Origin: Notospermus geniculatus
Taxonomy: Eukaryota > Nemertea > Pilidiophora > Heteronemertea > Lineidae
Length of the DNA stretch: 64,000 nt
Direction of reading: 5' to 3'
NCBI GenBank assembly: GCA_002633025.1
Contig: NMRB01000825.1
Location: forward strand, 97,309-161,308
In this document: positions 11,237 to 23,200 of the stretch, one piece after another
Layout: each line of letters opens with the position of its first letter
Numbering within the stretch: the stretch's first letter is position 1
Made by a program: the position numbers and the translations under genes
Notes under the pieces: generated by a model
Told to the model about the DNA's origin: nothing
Databases searched by the model: none
The model's input: only the letters and a program-made list of their open reading frames with translations

Positions 11237-14200
11237 CTAACTGGGCTGCAGATTACTGTGTCTGGTTACTAGATGTTGCTTCAAGATATCAGAACGTGAG
11301 TACGCCACGTCACAAAACTGACACTTATAAGGCTTCTCGCCGCTGTGAATCCTACGATGCCGGCGATAATTCGACTTGTCGGTGAATTTCTTCCCGCACA
11401 TTTCGCACTGAAACAAATCAAACCCGACAACTGAACCAGTATGCTCTACAGCATGAGAACTCAGCTCGTTCAACGACACAAACTCGTTGGCACAGACCAG
11501 ACAAGTGAAAAGTTGAAATGGCCTTTTGACTTTACGCCCACCAATGACTGGTTTCATATCAAAGCTGAGAGGCATCAGGTCAGGTTCCTTCACCAAATTA
11601 TCTGTCACTTCTTTAAACATGCTGCAGTCAGTTCCATCCTCCTTTTCTTTGCCATCAGCCTTTTTAAATATACTGTTTGAGATTTTCAACTTGGCGACCT
11701 TCATTTCTTGTTTTGGTTTGATCTTTGGCACAGTGAGAGTAACAACTGGTGTTTGATGCTTGGCAACTTGTGTATTTTTCTTAGGCAGCGGGACTGTGAT
11801 AACATCTTTAGCACCTTCTTGAGTTGGCGTTGTGTCGAAAATATTTGTGACTTTCTGTGGATGCTTGCGTTTCCTTGTTCGTTTCCACTGCTTACTTTTA
11901 TGAGTACCATTCCCCTCCGGTTGAGCAATTTCACATGGGATTCTGGAGTAATGGGCTGCTCGTCTGTTGAGCTTGGAGTGATATCAGCAGATACGTCATT
12001 ACCTAACTCACCTACGTCTTCCCCATTTGGTTCTAATGTGACAGTCTGAAATACATACAGCTAAGCTGAGAACTGGTCCTCATTACATGCTGAATGGAAG
12101 GAGAAACTGTGAGTGGAACACCTCAGTTCAAGTAGGCATAGTTGAGGATAACACACAATGTCTTGCACTGGTACAGTCCTCCCTCCCTATTACGAACCCT
12201 TTGGGGTCCAAGGGTTAAGTTTGTACTAACGAGGAGTTCGTAATAGCAAGGATTCATCCTTCATCCGTGGGGGCATGATGACCACGCCGAGTAGGCCTAA
12301 GGCATACACTTCGTATACAGGACTAACTTTATTGAATTGCCTGATTAAACGCTCAAACATGGGTTAACCAAACCCAAGCTTGGATAATTCAGTTTGTATT
12401 GCACACTTACCAAACCCAAGCTTGGATATTTTGGTTTGTATTGTACACTAATCAAACTCAAGCTTGGATTTTGGTTTGTATTGTACACAGCGTATAAATT
12501 GACCATGGGCGGGAATTGGGCCAAAATTACATACATGTCATGAAATTTTGGGAGCCAGACGTTGGGTTCGTAATATCCGGGAGTTCGTAGAATCAAGGTT
12601 CGTAAGAGTGAGGGAGCACTGTACCTTACATGTATGTATTTGAGGGTTTCAAAACCTCAGGAGCAGCAGGTCTAAGTTGGCAGCAAAGGTCAAAGAATCG
12701 ATGAATTTATCTCTCTAACTCTCAATGCTGGCAATGTTTGGAATAGAAATCAGAGTTATTACTTACTTTGGGGTCGTAGTTTTCACTGTAAATCAGGTTA
12801 CAAGTGGGTATATTGAGATGGCAGCCTCCATTGACCACAACGGCAGGGACAGCTGTTGAGAGACAGAAAGTTGTGCCGGTACTGTTCTCAATCCCTTGCT
12901 GATTATGTTGAGATGATTGTATGGATGATTGTCCTAAGGTAGGCTGAAATGAAAGAGAAAAGTGCAACGTTCAGCTATTTTGTACAACAATTCATGAATG
13001 AATGAGCACCGTACTGCAGCAATTGGTCACTCAACAAGCCCAATATTTCCAATGTCCTCATGAGCAAGATAAGATCCAGAAGCATGCACCACATACTCCA
13101 TCAAGGAACAGCACAAAAACCGTGCACAAATTGGAATACATGTACCGTACTAGTAAATGAAGCTGATGCTAAACTTTGAAACTGCAAATGGATACATGTA
13201 GGTTCAGGTCAGAACGATGCTGATTCTATTCATGTCCACAGTAGTACCTTTATTGCGGAGCCCTGAAATGACTTCACGGCCTCTTGAAGCTGTTCAAATG
13301 TGTTCTGGTGAGCCTGTTTCTCAGATCTTAGCTCCTCCGTTAGTTTGCTCGTCTCCATTTGCAGATCGTCCAACTCTTTTACCATCTGTTTTTCCATTTT
13401 TTTCAGTAGCCCATCCTTTATTGCCAATTCATGTTTCTTTTTATTCAAACCATCATGTGCGACTTTCAACTGCTGCTGTAATTCGACAACTTTGCCTTCT
13501 GTAGTCATTAAATTCTTCTCTATACTGAGAACTTCAGCTTGAGAGGCCACAAGGAGGTCTGTCTTCATCTACATGGGATTCTGGAGTAATGGGCTGCTCG
13601 TCTGTTGAGCTTGGAGTGATATCAGCAGATACGTCATTACCTAACTCACCTACGTCTTCCCCACTTGGTTCTAATGTGACAGTCTGAAATACGTACAGAT
13701 AAGCTGAGAACTGGTCCTCATTACATGCTGAATGGAAGGAGAAATTGTGACCCGTCACCACAAAATGAGTTTTAAGTCACTCTGAGTCTGAGGCTGGCAG
13801 GCTGACAAACCAAATATTTGTCAATTTCAGAAGACCTTGGCCTGTTGTCTGACTTTTGTGAAACCTGGGTGATTCTGTTTCTTCTTTTTTATCCTGGTGG
13901 TCACTCTTGGTAATATTCTGAGCAACTTAAGACTCATTTCGTGGTGATGGGTCACAAGTGAGAGTAGAACAAGGCCTGGTTGAGTATAACACACAATGTC
14001 TTGCACTGGTACCTTACGTACTTGAGGGATTCAAAACCTCAGGAGCAGCAAGTCTAAGTTGGCAGCAAAGGTCTTCAAAGAATCAATGAATTTGTCTCCC
14101 TAACTCTCAACGCTGGCAATGTTTGGAACAGAAATCAGAGTTATTACTTACTTTGGGGTCGTAGTTTTCACTGTAAATCAGGTTACAAGTGGGTATATTG

Positions 14201-15448
14201 AGATGGCAGCCTCCATTGACCACAACGGCAGGGACAGCTGTTGAGAGACAGAAAGTTGTGCCGGTACTGCTCTCAATCCCTTGCTGATTATGTTGAGATG
14301 ATTGTATGGATGATTGTCCTAAGGTAGGCTGAAAGAGAAAAGCGCAATGTTCAGCTACTTTGTACAACACAGGGTTTCTGCCAGAAATTTTTTTGAGGGT
14401 AATAATTTCTTCAAAATCAGCAAAAACCCCATGAAATTAAGGAAAATTGCCCTTTTCTGCTCCTTTGAGGGTACTCACATATTACCCCGAGTACCCTCTG
14501 GCAGAAACACTGTCAACAATTCATGAATGAATGAGCACCGTACTGCAGCAATTGGTCACTCAATAACCAAAGATTTTGAATGTCCTCATGAGCAAGACAA
14601 GATCCAAAAGCATGCACCACATAATCCATCAAGAAAGACTACAAAAATCGTGCACAAATTGGAATACATGCACTAGTAAATGAAAGCTGTTGCTAAACTT
14701 TGAAACTGCAAATGGATACATGTAGGTAGGTTCAGGTCTATTCATGTCCACAGTAGTACCTTTATTGCGGAGCCCTGAAATGACTTCACGGCCTCTTGAA
14801 GCTGTTCAAATGTATTCTGGTGAGCCTGTTTCTCAGATCTTAGCTCCTCAGTTAGTTTGCTCGTCTCCATTTGCAGATCGTCTAACTCTTTCACCATCTG
14901 TTTTTCCATTTTTTTCAGTAGTCCATCCTTTATTGCCAATTCATGTTTCTTTTTATTCAAACCATCCTGTGTGAGTTTCAACTGCTGCTGTAGTTCGACA
15001 ACTTTGCCTTCTGTAGTCATTAAATTCTTCTCTATACTGAGAACTTCAGCTTGAGAGGCCACAAGGAGGTCTGTCTTCATCTTTAAAACTCACGCTGAAT
15101 CAGACTAAGACTGGTTTCATTCTCTTCGCTATTATCACCAGTATAACCACTCCCCTCACAGTCAAAGTGCTTCATTTTAGTTTCTCGTCTCACAAGCTGA
15201 TCATGTTTGATGACCAACTCTGCTTGGTATTTAGACAAGAGACCAAATAGTTCCGACCAGTTGTGAGATAACTGGTTTCCTTTAGACATAATATCTGCCT
15301 GCATCTCAACAAGATCATTATCCGTTTGACATCCATTTTCACAAGGTCTTCCTTCTGGCACCAACTCCTCACACTCCGCCATGGTGATTCTGACTAGATA
15401 ACTCGGGGATTGCACACCAATATCTGTGACTTTCAATTCTACATCATC
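11237..15448 (-). CDS. Coiled-coil and C2H2 zinc-finger protein with duplicated internal exons (possibly frame-disrupted)
   Basis: Exons in transcript order: N-terminal exon from 15448 (acceptor TTTCCGATTTCAG before it) down to about 15082; coiled-coil exon B2 15080-14760; exon A2 14328-14152; fused exon C2+B1 13683-13248; A1 12943-12767; terminal exon C1 plus zinc fingers 12045-11237. A well-placed ATG (ACCATGGCG) lies at 15382, but the frame is open to the exon start, so an upstream coding exon is possible. Exon B encodes a heptad-rich coiled coil (KVVELQQQL ... KKMEKQMVKELDDLQMETS). The end encodes a basic linker and three C2H2 fingers: CLVC-x12-H-x3-H, CEMC-x12-H-x3-H with the linker HSGEKPYK, and CQFC-x12-H-x4-H. 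A DNA- or RNA-binding nuclear role is inferred from the fingers; I cannot name the family. B, A and C join in phase 0. As printed, the N-terminal exon to B and C1 to the finger region are each off by one base, which could be sequencing indels or real damage. Confidence 0.7.
11935..13570 (-). repeat. Tandem duplication of exon block B-A-C, copy I
   Basis: This block and 13571-15081 are head-to-tail copies. Each holds the terminal part of exon C, exon A (177 nt) and exon B (321 nt) with their introns. The junction at 13570/13571 fuses the 5' edge of exon B (copy I) to the truncated 3' edge of exon C (copy II). Copy I alone carries the TA-flanked element at 12174-12621. Confidence 0.93.
12174..12621. 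mobile_element. Tc1/mariner-pogo-like non-autonomous element with TA target
   Basis: Ends CAGTCCTCCCTCCCTATTAC and, inverted, AAGAGTGAGGGAGCACTG, flanked by TA on both sides. The duplicate intron (around 14010) has the uninterrupted site CTTGCACTGGTACCTTACG, which shows both the exact boundaries and the TA duplication. Internally it holds a diverged repeat of AAACCCAAGCTTGGAT (about 12366-12475). No transposase is present. Confidence 0.93.
13749..13955. mobile_element. MITE in duplicate copy II
   Basis: The ends GTGACCCGTCACCACAAAAT and, inverted, ATTTCGTGGTGATGGGTCAC match over about 30 bp. The corresponding place in copy I (about 12110) lacks it. The target duplication is unclear. Confidence 0.85.
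14370..14512. mobile_element. Short hAT-like MITE in duplicate copy II
   Basis: The ends CAGGGTTTCTGCCAGAA and, inverted, CTCTGGCAGAAACACTG have the CAG...CTG form common in hAT elements. Copy I has the uninterrupted site TGTACAACAATTCATG. The repeated flank (ACAACA / TCAACA) resembles an imperfect target duplication. Confidence 0.85.
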
Positions 15449-16410
15449 CTGAAATCGGAAAGAATGTCATGATATAGTTTATAAAAAGGAGGGACAAGCG
15501 AGGCCTAGGAGGTAGTTGTCGAGTAGACAACTATTTTCGGTTTGTTGCAGTTCAATTCTTTTGGTAGCCATCCGTATTCCATACCATACCACTGCGGTAG
15601 GGGCCTAGCTGGGCTAGAATTGAATAGCAGAGTCAGAGACAGAGTAGTTGGGCGAAAATAAAGACTGCAAAGTATAATAGCAGTAGAGTCAAAAGTGCAC
15701 TGATGAGCGATGATGAGATGACACTGACAGTCACAAACAAGCACTGCACTGCACAATAGGTCTAGGCCTAGTGGCTCATGTGATGATGTAGGCCTACTGC
15801 ACTGAATGCACTGCATTGCAGCATTGCACTCTGTGTGCAGCACCACTGCAGAGTCTGCAGTGCAGCAAAAATGGCTTCTCCTCAAGCGCAATAAAAATCC
15901 CCAAATCTACCAAATCTAACGATATTCCAGGTGTAAAAGTAAGGATGAACCTTTATTTCATTTATACGCAGGGAACAGACTTCATTTCCTTGGTTATTTT
16001 TGTCAAAATATCATGCTTTTGAAAGGAATTCTTTGACGAGGACACTTTTGCACTTGCCCTCCATTTTGATTTTTGCGCCACCGCGTAGCGAAACAAGGAA
16101 CTAAAATGAATGCAATAGAGAGGTTAAGAAATCGGCACGCGAACGAATTCGGGAACGTTTCGGTAATCAGAAGTTCTGGCACTCGCTTCCTGTGCCACCG
16201 AGCACAAAAGTTTGTGTGACGTAGAGAGGAAGTTCTAACGACACCATATTGCCTCAGGATGTGCTTTGTTGATTAATACGAGATGATATCCAGCCGTTTG
16301 GCTCACAGCTGCTACTTCGCGTTGACGGAGTAGTTTCTAGACCACGCTATTGGTTGCAGTACACAGTTAGCTTTGTATCGGTCCGCATGTATACCCCATA
16401 CGATAGTGCG
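15449..16410. other. Region between divergent genes; probable promoter of the zinc-finger gene
   Basis: It contains a low-complexity stretch of repeated ACTGCA/TGCAGTGC words (about 15730-15865). A short minus-strand frame at about 16060 starts MEGKCKSVLVKEF but has no donor I could accept. An upstream exon of the zinc-finger gene should lie here if the acceptor at 15449-15451 is used. Confidence 0.4.
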
Positions 16411-16417
16411 TATAAAA
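16411..16417 (+). promoter_or_regulatory. Candidate TATA box of alternative anoctamin promoter
   Basis: TATAAAA lies 168 bases before the ATG of the candidate alternative first exon at 16579. This is the only support; no start site can be read from sequence. Confidence 0.3.
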
Positions 16418-16578
16418 AAGTCGATTTCTTTTGATTGAGATGTGGCAGGTGTGTAGGCGCAACTGTTATGAGTTTGTCGTCGGTTGCTTGATTTTTGAAT
16501 AGTAGAAGCAATACTGAATCTGTCAGTATTTGAATATTGTCATATCTGTGGATGTGGACAATGTATGACCGTCAGTAA

Positions 16579-16639
16579 ATGGGCCTGTCGTCTAGGCCAG
16601 TTCCAGGAGGTGGCTCCCCTGGTGGCAGTTGCAAAAAGC
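16579..16639 (+). CDS. Candidate alternative first exon of the anoctamin gene
   Basis: ATG followed by 20 codons (MGLSSRPVPGGGSPGGSCKK) and one extra base, then a GTGAGG donor. The phase (1) is the same as that of the first exon at 17231-17315, so it can splice to the exon at 18125 without a frame change. Its Gly/Pro/Ser-rich composition resembles the disordered N-terminus it would replace. An unrelated small gene cannot be excluded. Confidence 0.4.
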
Positions 16640-17230
16640 GTGAGGAATACATTTATGTGGATAGCAGTGAAACGAGCAGGACGACCTATCATTTTTTTTT
16701 TACATTTGAAATCTACGACATTTCTGCTAGTTTCATGTGGATTTTCGCTAAAATCTGGTGTCTAGTTTAAGAAATATTTTCACCCAAACATAGCTTTCAT
16801 CACCCACGTGTACAGCTCTGGTCTGTTGACAGATCTCCAAGGCAACCTACTGATCCTGCCTTTACTCGGAGCTGGATACCTGTCATCCTTCAAGTTTGTC
16901 TCCTCCATTAAGATGAAGTTTCGTGCTTTCCAATGATATATAACACTAAGGAGTTCATCTCGAAGAATATTGATTTTTGTCTGTGTGAATGTTGGTGTGA
17001 CGCAGCAAGTGTTCACCAAAAGGCCCATTGAGACGATCCGGGCTAACTGTGTACTGCTACCATTGAGAAGAATCAGTATTTAGTTTGTTCCGTAAAGTGT
17101 AGATGGCGCTGACGCCAGCAAAGTCAAGTCCGTTTTAATCGTCAAAACTTGGGTGTTTTATTCCCAATTTTAAACGCTTTCAATGTTTTATTAGTTTTAT
17201 CGAATCGACTTTTTATAAGGAAGTGGAAAA

Positions 17231-20200
17231 ATGGACCCCCAGGGTGGTCAACCGAGGCCGATCGGGTTTGAAATGATGAATGTTGGAGGGGATCAAGCTC
17301 AGCCTCCTCCCGTGGGTGAGTTCGGACGCTCTTTCCACTGTCATTACTGTGTACTTTATGCATGTGTACGCTGCGTGCACACTCTATACAATAGTAATAG
17401 AGGAATACAATGTTTCGAAGTGGCAGCATTCACTCTGTAGTCCAAGTTGATGTGGTGCATATGAAAAATGCGTCATAGTTTTTGATGTGATGTTGGTTTA
17501 GAAAAACATAAAATTTGCTGGCGCAGTGCATGTCAATTGTCATGTCACTCGGCCAAAACAAGCAACAATGGGTGTGGCTACCCTCTTGACCCTTCCTTGT
17601 TGTGATCCATGCCATGGTGACCACAAGGCCTACTCTGGGTATGTTGGATTGCCCATTTGTCGCCATCAGGTTTGGTCTATGGAGCATTCCCCAATTGGGC
17701 AAAGGCCTAGTGAGACTAGCAATATCAGATGTCGAACAGTTGATGTCAAATTGACATGCCTAACTTAGGATTGATGAAGCGGGATCCCAGTGCCCCTCCC
17801 CTCCCCGTCCCGTGTACCCCCACATACTCACAACCTTTGCTTTCAGTGTGACAATGGTTTGAAAGGAGTTGAAACAACATGATTGCAATGGAATGACCAC
17901 GGACATGACAGAAAATGTCACAGCCTGCACAGTCATGACAATGAACACCAGCTGTTGGAGTTTGGACCATTAAATTAGCAATATCTACTTCATAAATGTC
18001 TATAAAACTTTGATTTTTCTATCGGACATGAGTTTTCTTGACAGTTATTTCCATTTGATTGTGTGATCAATTGGACTCGAGGACACTTATACATGTATTT
18101 TGAATTTGAATTTGTATTTTTCAGGATTTGAAGGTATTGCCCAGCCAGCAGCTCAACCACCACCCCCAGGCCTGTACCCAAATCTTAATGTAAATGTGAA
18201 TGGAAGTGGACCAACTCCAGGTGAGTATTAGGCTGGAGGGTGCTCGTGGCCTGCTTGGCCCAGTGAAGGAGCATAGAGATTAATAAAAGATCCAAAAAAG
18301 TAATGTGAGAATGTGTTGGTCATCAGTGCCAGAAACTGGTCTCTGATAAACGTTCCCTATTGTTCAGGTGGTAGTTGGTTTTTACAGATGACTAGGCCTG
18401 CAGTTCCTGTGACTTGGTGTTGATTTGAAACAATTGTTTCGTTTTGGGCGGACACCAGTCTCAGAGTCAAACATACATCACATGTAGGCCTGTACTCATT
18501 TCACAGAACTTGTGTTATTTCATGCCTGGTGACACTGACAGGTAAAGATTTTTTCTGATGTCAGTGAACATAAGCCTGACAGGATTGATACTTACGCAAT
18601 AAAAATTGGTCTTCCAAGGCCTCCTTTAATTGGTCTTTCATGTAGAACATTCCAAGTATTGTTTCGTAATACACCATAACTGTGGCCCTGACTACCCTGG
18701 ACTATTACAAAAGCCTTACAATAGGCGCAGAGAAACAAATAATTCTCTAAAGTCAGGGGCATGACTGCATGCCATTTCCTTGTTCACAGGCTAGGCCTGT
18801 GTGGCTCATACCAGAAGGCAGAAGGGCACCACAGCACTTGGGTCAGACAAATTCTTTCTCTCAGTGGACTTCTTGTCCTTGAACGCTTCACTGTAGGTTT
18901 TGGAACAATTCGACAGTAAGGGTGGGTATTACTACTATTACTGTTAGCTATCACTTCCACCCATTTCAACTGTGCAGCTGCAAATCGTTGCTACATGTAT
19001 TTGGACTGATCCATTTTCAGCAACTTTGTTTTTTCTGCCCTGAATGCCACATGGTCATTCAAATCCTTTTCAGCCTCAACTCCTTCATAAGTTTTCATAT
19101 TCATTTGCCTAACTCCCTGCATGATTTCAGTTACCAAGTAAATTCAAGAAGTACAGTGGACCCTCCATTTCCGGACACCTATGAAATCTACATGTAGGAC
19201 ACTGGGCTGTTAGCCCTGAATTGGCTATTCCGCTGTTCTGTTGAGTCTAACCTCCTGTAATCAGGACACCTCAGAAGAGTCCCAAGTGAAGACAGTCTGA
19301 AAGGTGTCCATTCTGGAGAGGTTCCACTGTACTTCTCGTTTCCCTTTATTCTGAACGGATCTCTCCTGTCTCTGTACATTCACTATTATCTACTGTATTC
19401 TACAGAGGGGTTGGAAAACCCTGCTTATGATGAAGTTGACAAGCGTAGTAAGTATGTTTATCCTGGTGAGGGTCTTCTTCACCTCAACTTGGTGACACGT
19501 GGCACCACCTTGTGGAGTAAACGGTGGCATGGCACCTCCTCATCCTGATTGCTTCATCTGCTTATATAAACCAATCAGTTTGTTCGTCTCATTACATCTA
19601 CAATGTACTGCAACCAGTTGATTTGCGATTCATGTTGGGAATCATTTTAAACAAAATCTTGCCTTGTTTTGGAAGCATATGGCGATAGGGCCTGATTCCA
19701 CGAGTTCGCTGAGTCGTCCCATTCTGTCTGTACCAGCTGTGATTTGGTTTGATGGAGTGCCCTCGAAACAGTTCACAAAGTCCTACATGTACCTCAGTCT
19801 GGTTAAGGCCTACAATTGTATCTCATGAAAAAACGAATGTAATCTTGATACATGTAGTTTAACTCATAAATTCCAAATGACTTGTAATTCATGTCATTGT
19901 CATGTAGAGATTCTTTGATAGAGTCCTTTTGTATTGGTCATTGGATTATGCAGTTGTTACATGATACCACAGCAGTAGGCCTACTTGTGGTTCCATCTGG
20001 CATGAATCTCATTGGAGCATCACCAATCACTGGGATGATAAAACGTGGGTACCGGTATAGGCCTACCGGTATGTAGTTTTTACTTGGACAGACTAGATTA
20101 TATTGTTGACCCTCGCACACTTGGCATCGCCGCATATCCAAGATCTGAAAGGTGGTCATGAAAAAGCAGGAATACTTGCGTTTGGAAGGAAAAAGTATGG

Positions 20201-23200
20201 TTTTCTGTTTCTTTCTATGGCCTATTGGGTACGTGTCTTGTCTGAATGAAGTTTAGAATAAGCGTGGGGTATTTCGGCTTACTTTCAGTGAATCAGAGTC
20301 AGACCCAAGTAGAATATTGATCACGTTGCACAGAAGAATCAAATAAAAGTCGTTCCAATATTGGTATATATCGTATTTATTCAACTACCGGTACCTGGAA
20401 AAAAACAGGAACTTACCATGTGATGCCTTTTGGCATGTTTTGTGTGAACTATTGATTTGGTTGGTAGAATGTACTCATTTCACTGCTTCTATTTCATTAC
20501 ATGAGGTGCAGTTAATGTCGTTGGCATCTATAATCTTGTCATGTTCAGACCCTGGGGGTTGTATCTTCCATCTTCGAGTCCTTGGTATCCATAGCAACAA
20601 TGAAGCTAGTGTTACTCTACCCTCATCATGCTCATGGTCATGTACTAGTAGGTTGTTGGAATTCAACTGTGTGACACGTTTCACTGCTGTTATAGCAGCA
20701 GCCTTTAGTTGTAGATCCAGACCCTTCAAAGCTTTATTCACATCCCTATAGTATTCCTTCTAATGCTCGGTTGAACCTCTCTATTAAGACAGTGAATTCC
20801 GGTGTCCTTAACAGGGAGGTGTCCGCTGAGTGAGGTTCCATTGTCATTGCTTCAGCTGACCCATTGATTAGGAGCCTAATTGGTGAGGGAATCATTTCCA
20901 AAGTGGCAATTAAAGTAGATTAGAATGACCTGGTTGAAGTACATGTACAATCCGGAAAACTCATGGGGCTACTGGACACAGACACTCTCATTCATTTGCC
21001 ATTCCCTGTTGGTCGGGTTAATATATGCTGCGGTCCACCGTGAGAGATTTCTGGTCAGTGGTGCGAATTGGCTGAGTAAATGTCTGCATTGAAAGTCACA
21101 ACATGGCACTGTCCTAATCCTGTGGCTGCTTTGCTTTACATCATCTTATGCGTGAACATGACAAGCAGTTCATCTTCTAAACTGCAAAATTCTTGTGTGT
21201 TGTATTGCTGTAAATATATGCCATTTGTTACACGTTTGATGCTTCAGTTCCTTCATTTCTCTCCTCAGAGTGCGAGAAAAGCCTAATTCATACTTTGACG
21301 CACAAACATCGGTGACGTGCGATCTTGCGTTCGACGCTGGCCCCGTCATGCGATTTGGTCGGTGTCCAATCGCGAGGCTGTATTACTTGAGTAATTTCAT
21401 AACGGGTCGCCGTCGCTAAAGTACGCTGGACTATGAATCAATTCCACGAAGTTGGCGTCCAGATTTGATCGCGCGTCGGACGCCGATGGTCTTGCGTCGA
21501 AGTACATTTGTATGAACAAGGCTAAGCACAGTTCCTTTCCGACAGTTCTTCAAGTACACCCTCTTGTTGGTTTTCTTTAAAATTTGCATAAGTCGGGAAT
21601 CTGATCATTTCAATGAGTTGTGACATTGACCTGTGTTGCTTTCTTCCTTGTACTGCTGTCTAAAATTCATGTAAATATCAGAAAAATCAATTGAAACTTC
21701 ATGTTTGTTATTAGTAACACCAAAACGATACATGATATGTGTGTTATCAAAGTTCCATCGAACTTGTTGAGTACACAACAACTCGAGACCCAATGAGGCT
21801 TATTTTTGTATGTTTTGGTACTTGACATGCTTGTCATGTCTCAATTTCAGTGTCAATATGGTCATTGATTTGGGCTAAATGGGTCGAGTTCTGATGCTCA
21901 AGTCTGCACTCTGACATTACATTGGCCTACACTGGCGATTGGCGGGGTCTTCACAGCGAAGATGTGGTCTACTAAACAACGCAAAAAATGTATTGATTAT
22001 GACTGCTATTGCCTAGATTTCTAAAGACGGGGAAAAATTATGTGTCTGTAGCTCGCCGATACTGCCACACCCTTATTGCTGATGATTTCTTCAAAGTATA
22101 CTTTGATCAATTGGAACATAATTCCTCGTCAAAGTGGTTGTTCTATTAGCTCGGTCATGGCTTGTGTAATTAGGACCTACACATGCGGTGGGGCATCGCT
22201 CTCTGTATTGGAAGGTACAGTCAATTGAATCCAGATCAAAAGATACGCTAAGTCCCTTCCGTTTTGTGCGACTTGATGCGACGTAACATTATCACATGAT
22301 TATTCCGTTGTGTCATGATGTGTGGACACCTTTGCAACTAGTTGCTAGCAGTTGCACATCCGACTGAACACATTGCGAGTCGTAGGCTGAGTTCACAAAA
22401 GCCGTGTTTACACCTATGCAATTTTTCCAGGCCCGGGTTCGAATTTAACCCGGATCCATTGAATTTTCTGTCCACACCTATTATTCGTCTTACGATATTG
22501 AACGCTGGCCATGCTATTTATAGACACACCACCCATTCAATTTTAGCAGATCGACACCTGTCGGTGGGCTCAGTAAACGTTTTAGCCCGGCATTTTTCTG
22601 TCCACACCTTTGAAATTGCCGGGCTAAAGTATAATCCGGATCAGACCCGCCGAGCGAAAGCGGGCTAAATTAGTCCGGCAGTTTTTAATCCGGATCCGAT
22701 TTTCATAGGTGTAAACGCAAAAAAGGCGGGTCAGAGCCGGGTCAGGTCCGGCAATTTCCTCAGGTGTAAACACGGCTATAGATGTATACAGTGACACGCT
22801 GGTTAACAATGTCTTCATGGTTGCAAACCCTTTCATTTGTGAAACAGTTTGTCAATTGCCGTGATCGTAGACCATATACCTCCTATGTGAACTCAGCCTG
22901 GAGAATCAGTTGCAGTGAGTTGCATCACATAGTGTGGATGTGGCTTATAGGTCTTAACAGGCAGGGTGCTGCCCAGATGTGTGAAGTAAACTTGGCTGTA
23001 TGTATAAAAAGCACTTCTCATGCTCGTAACACATTGTTCATCGACATCCATCTATATTGACTGTCTGATTGTATGAGTGGATTTCAGGCTAGGCCCATGT
23101 CCCTCATATTTGTCTGTAGTGAGCTCACTACAATGTTTGGCCAGGCGATTTTAGTATTTACACATTTTGCTTTCAATTATGATGTGTAATCAAATTGCGA

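Larger units (their letters stand above)
13571..15081 (-). repeat. Tandem duplication of exon block B-A-C, copy II
   Basis: This is the partner of 11935-13570. Exon A2 differs from A1 by few bases (for example ENSTGTT versus ESSTGTT), and B2 differs from B1 at a short segment (KLTQDG versus KVAHDG). Copy II carries two insertions of its own, at 13749-13955 and 14370-14512. Confidence 0.93.

Noticed and set aside
16780-17028. 82-codon minus-strand frame ending ELYTWVMKAMFG
   Set aside because: It may be an old repeat fragment; there is no start context, splice signal or family I could recognise.
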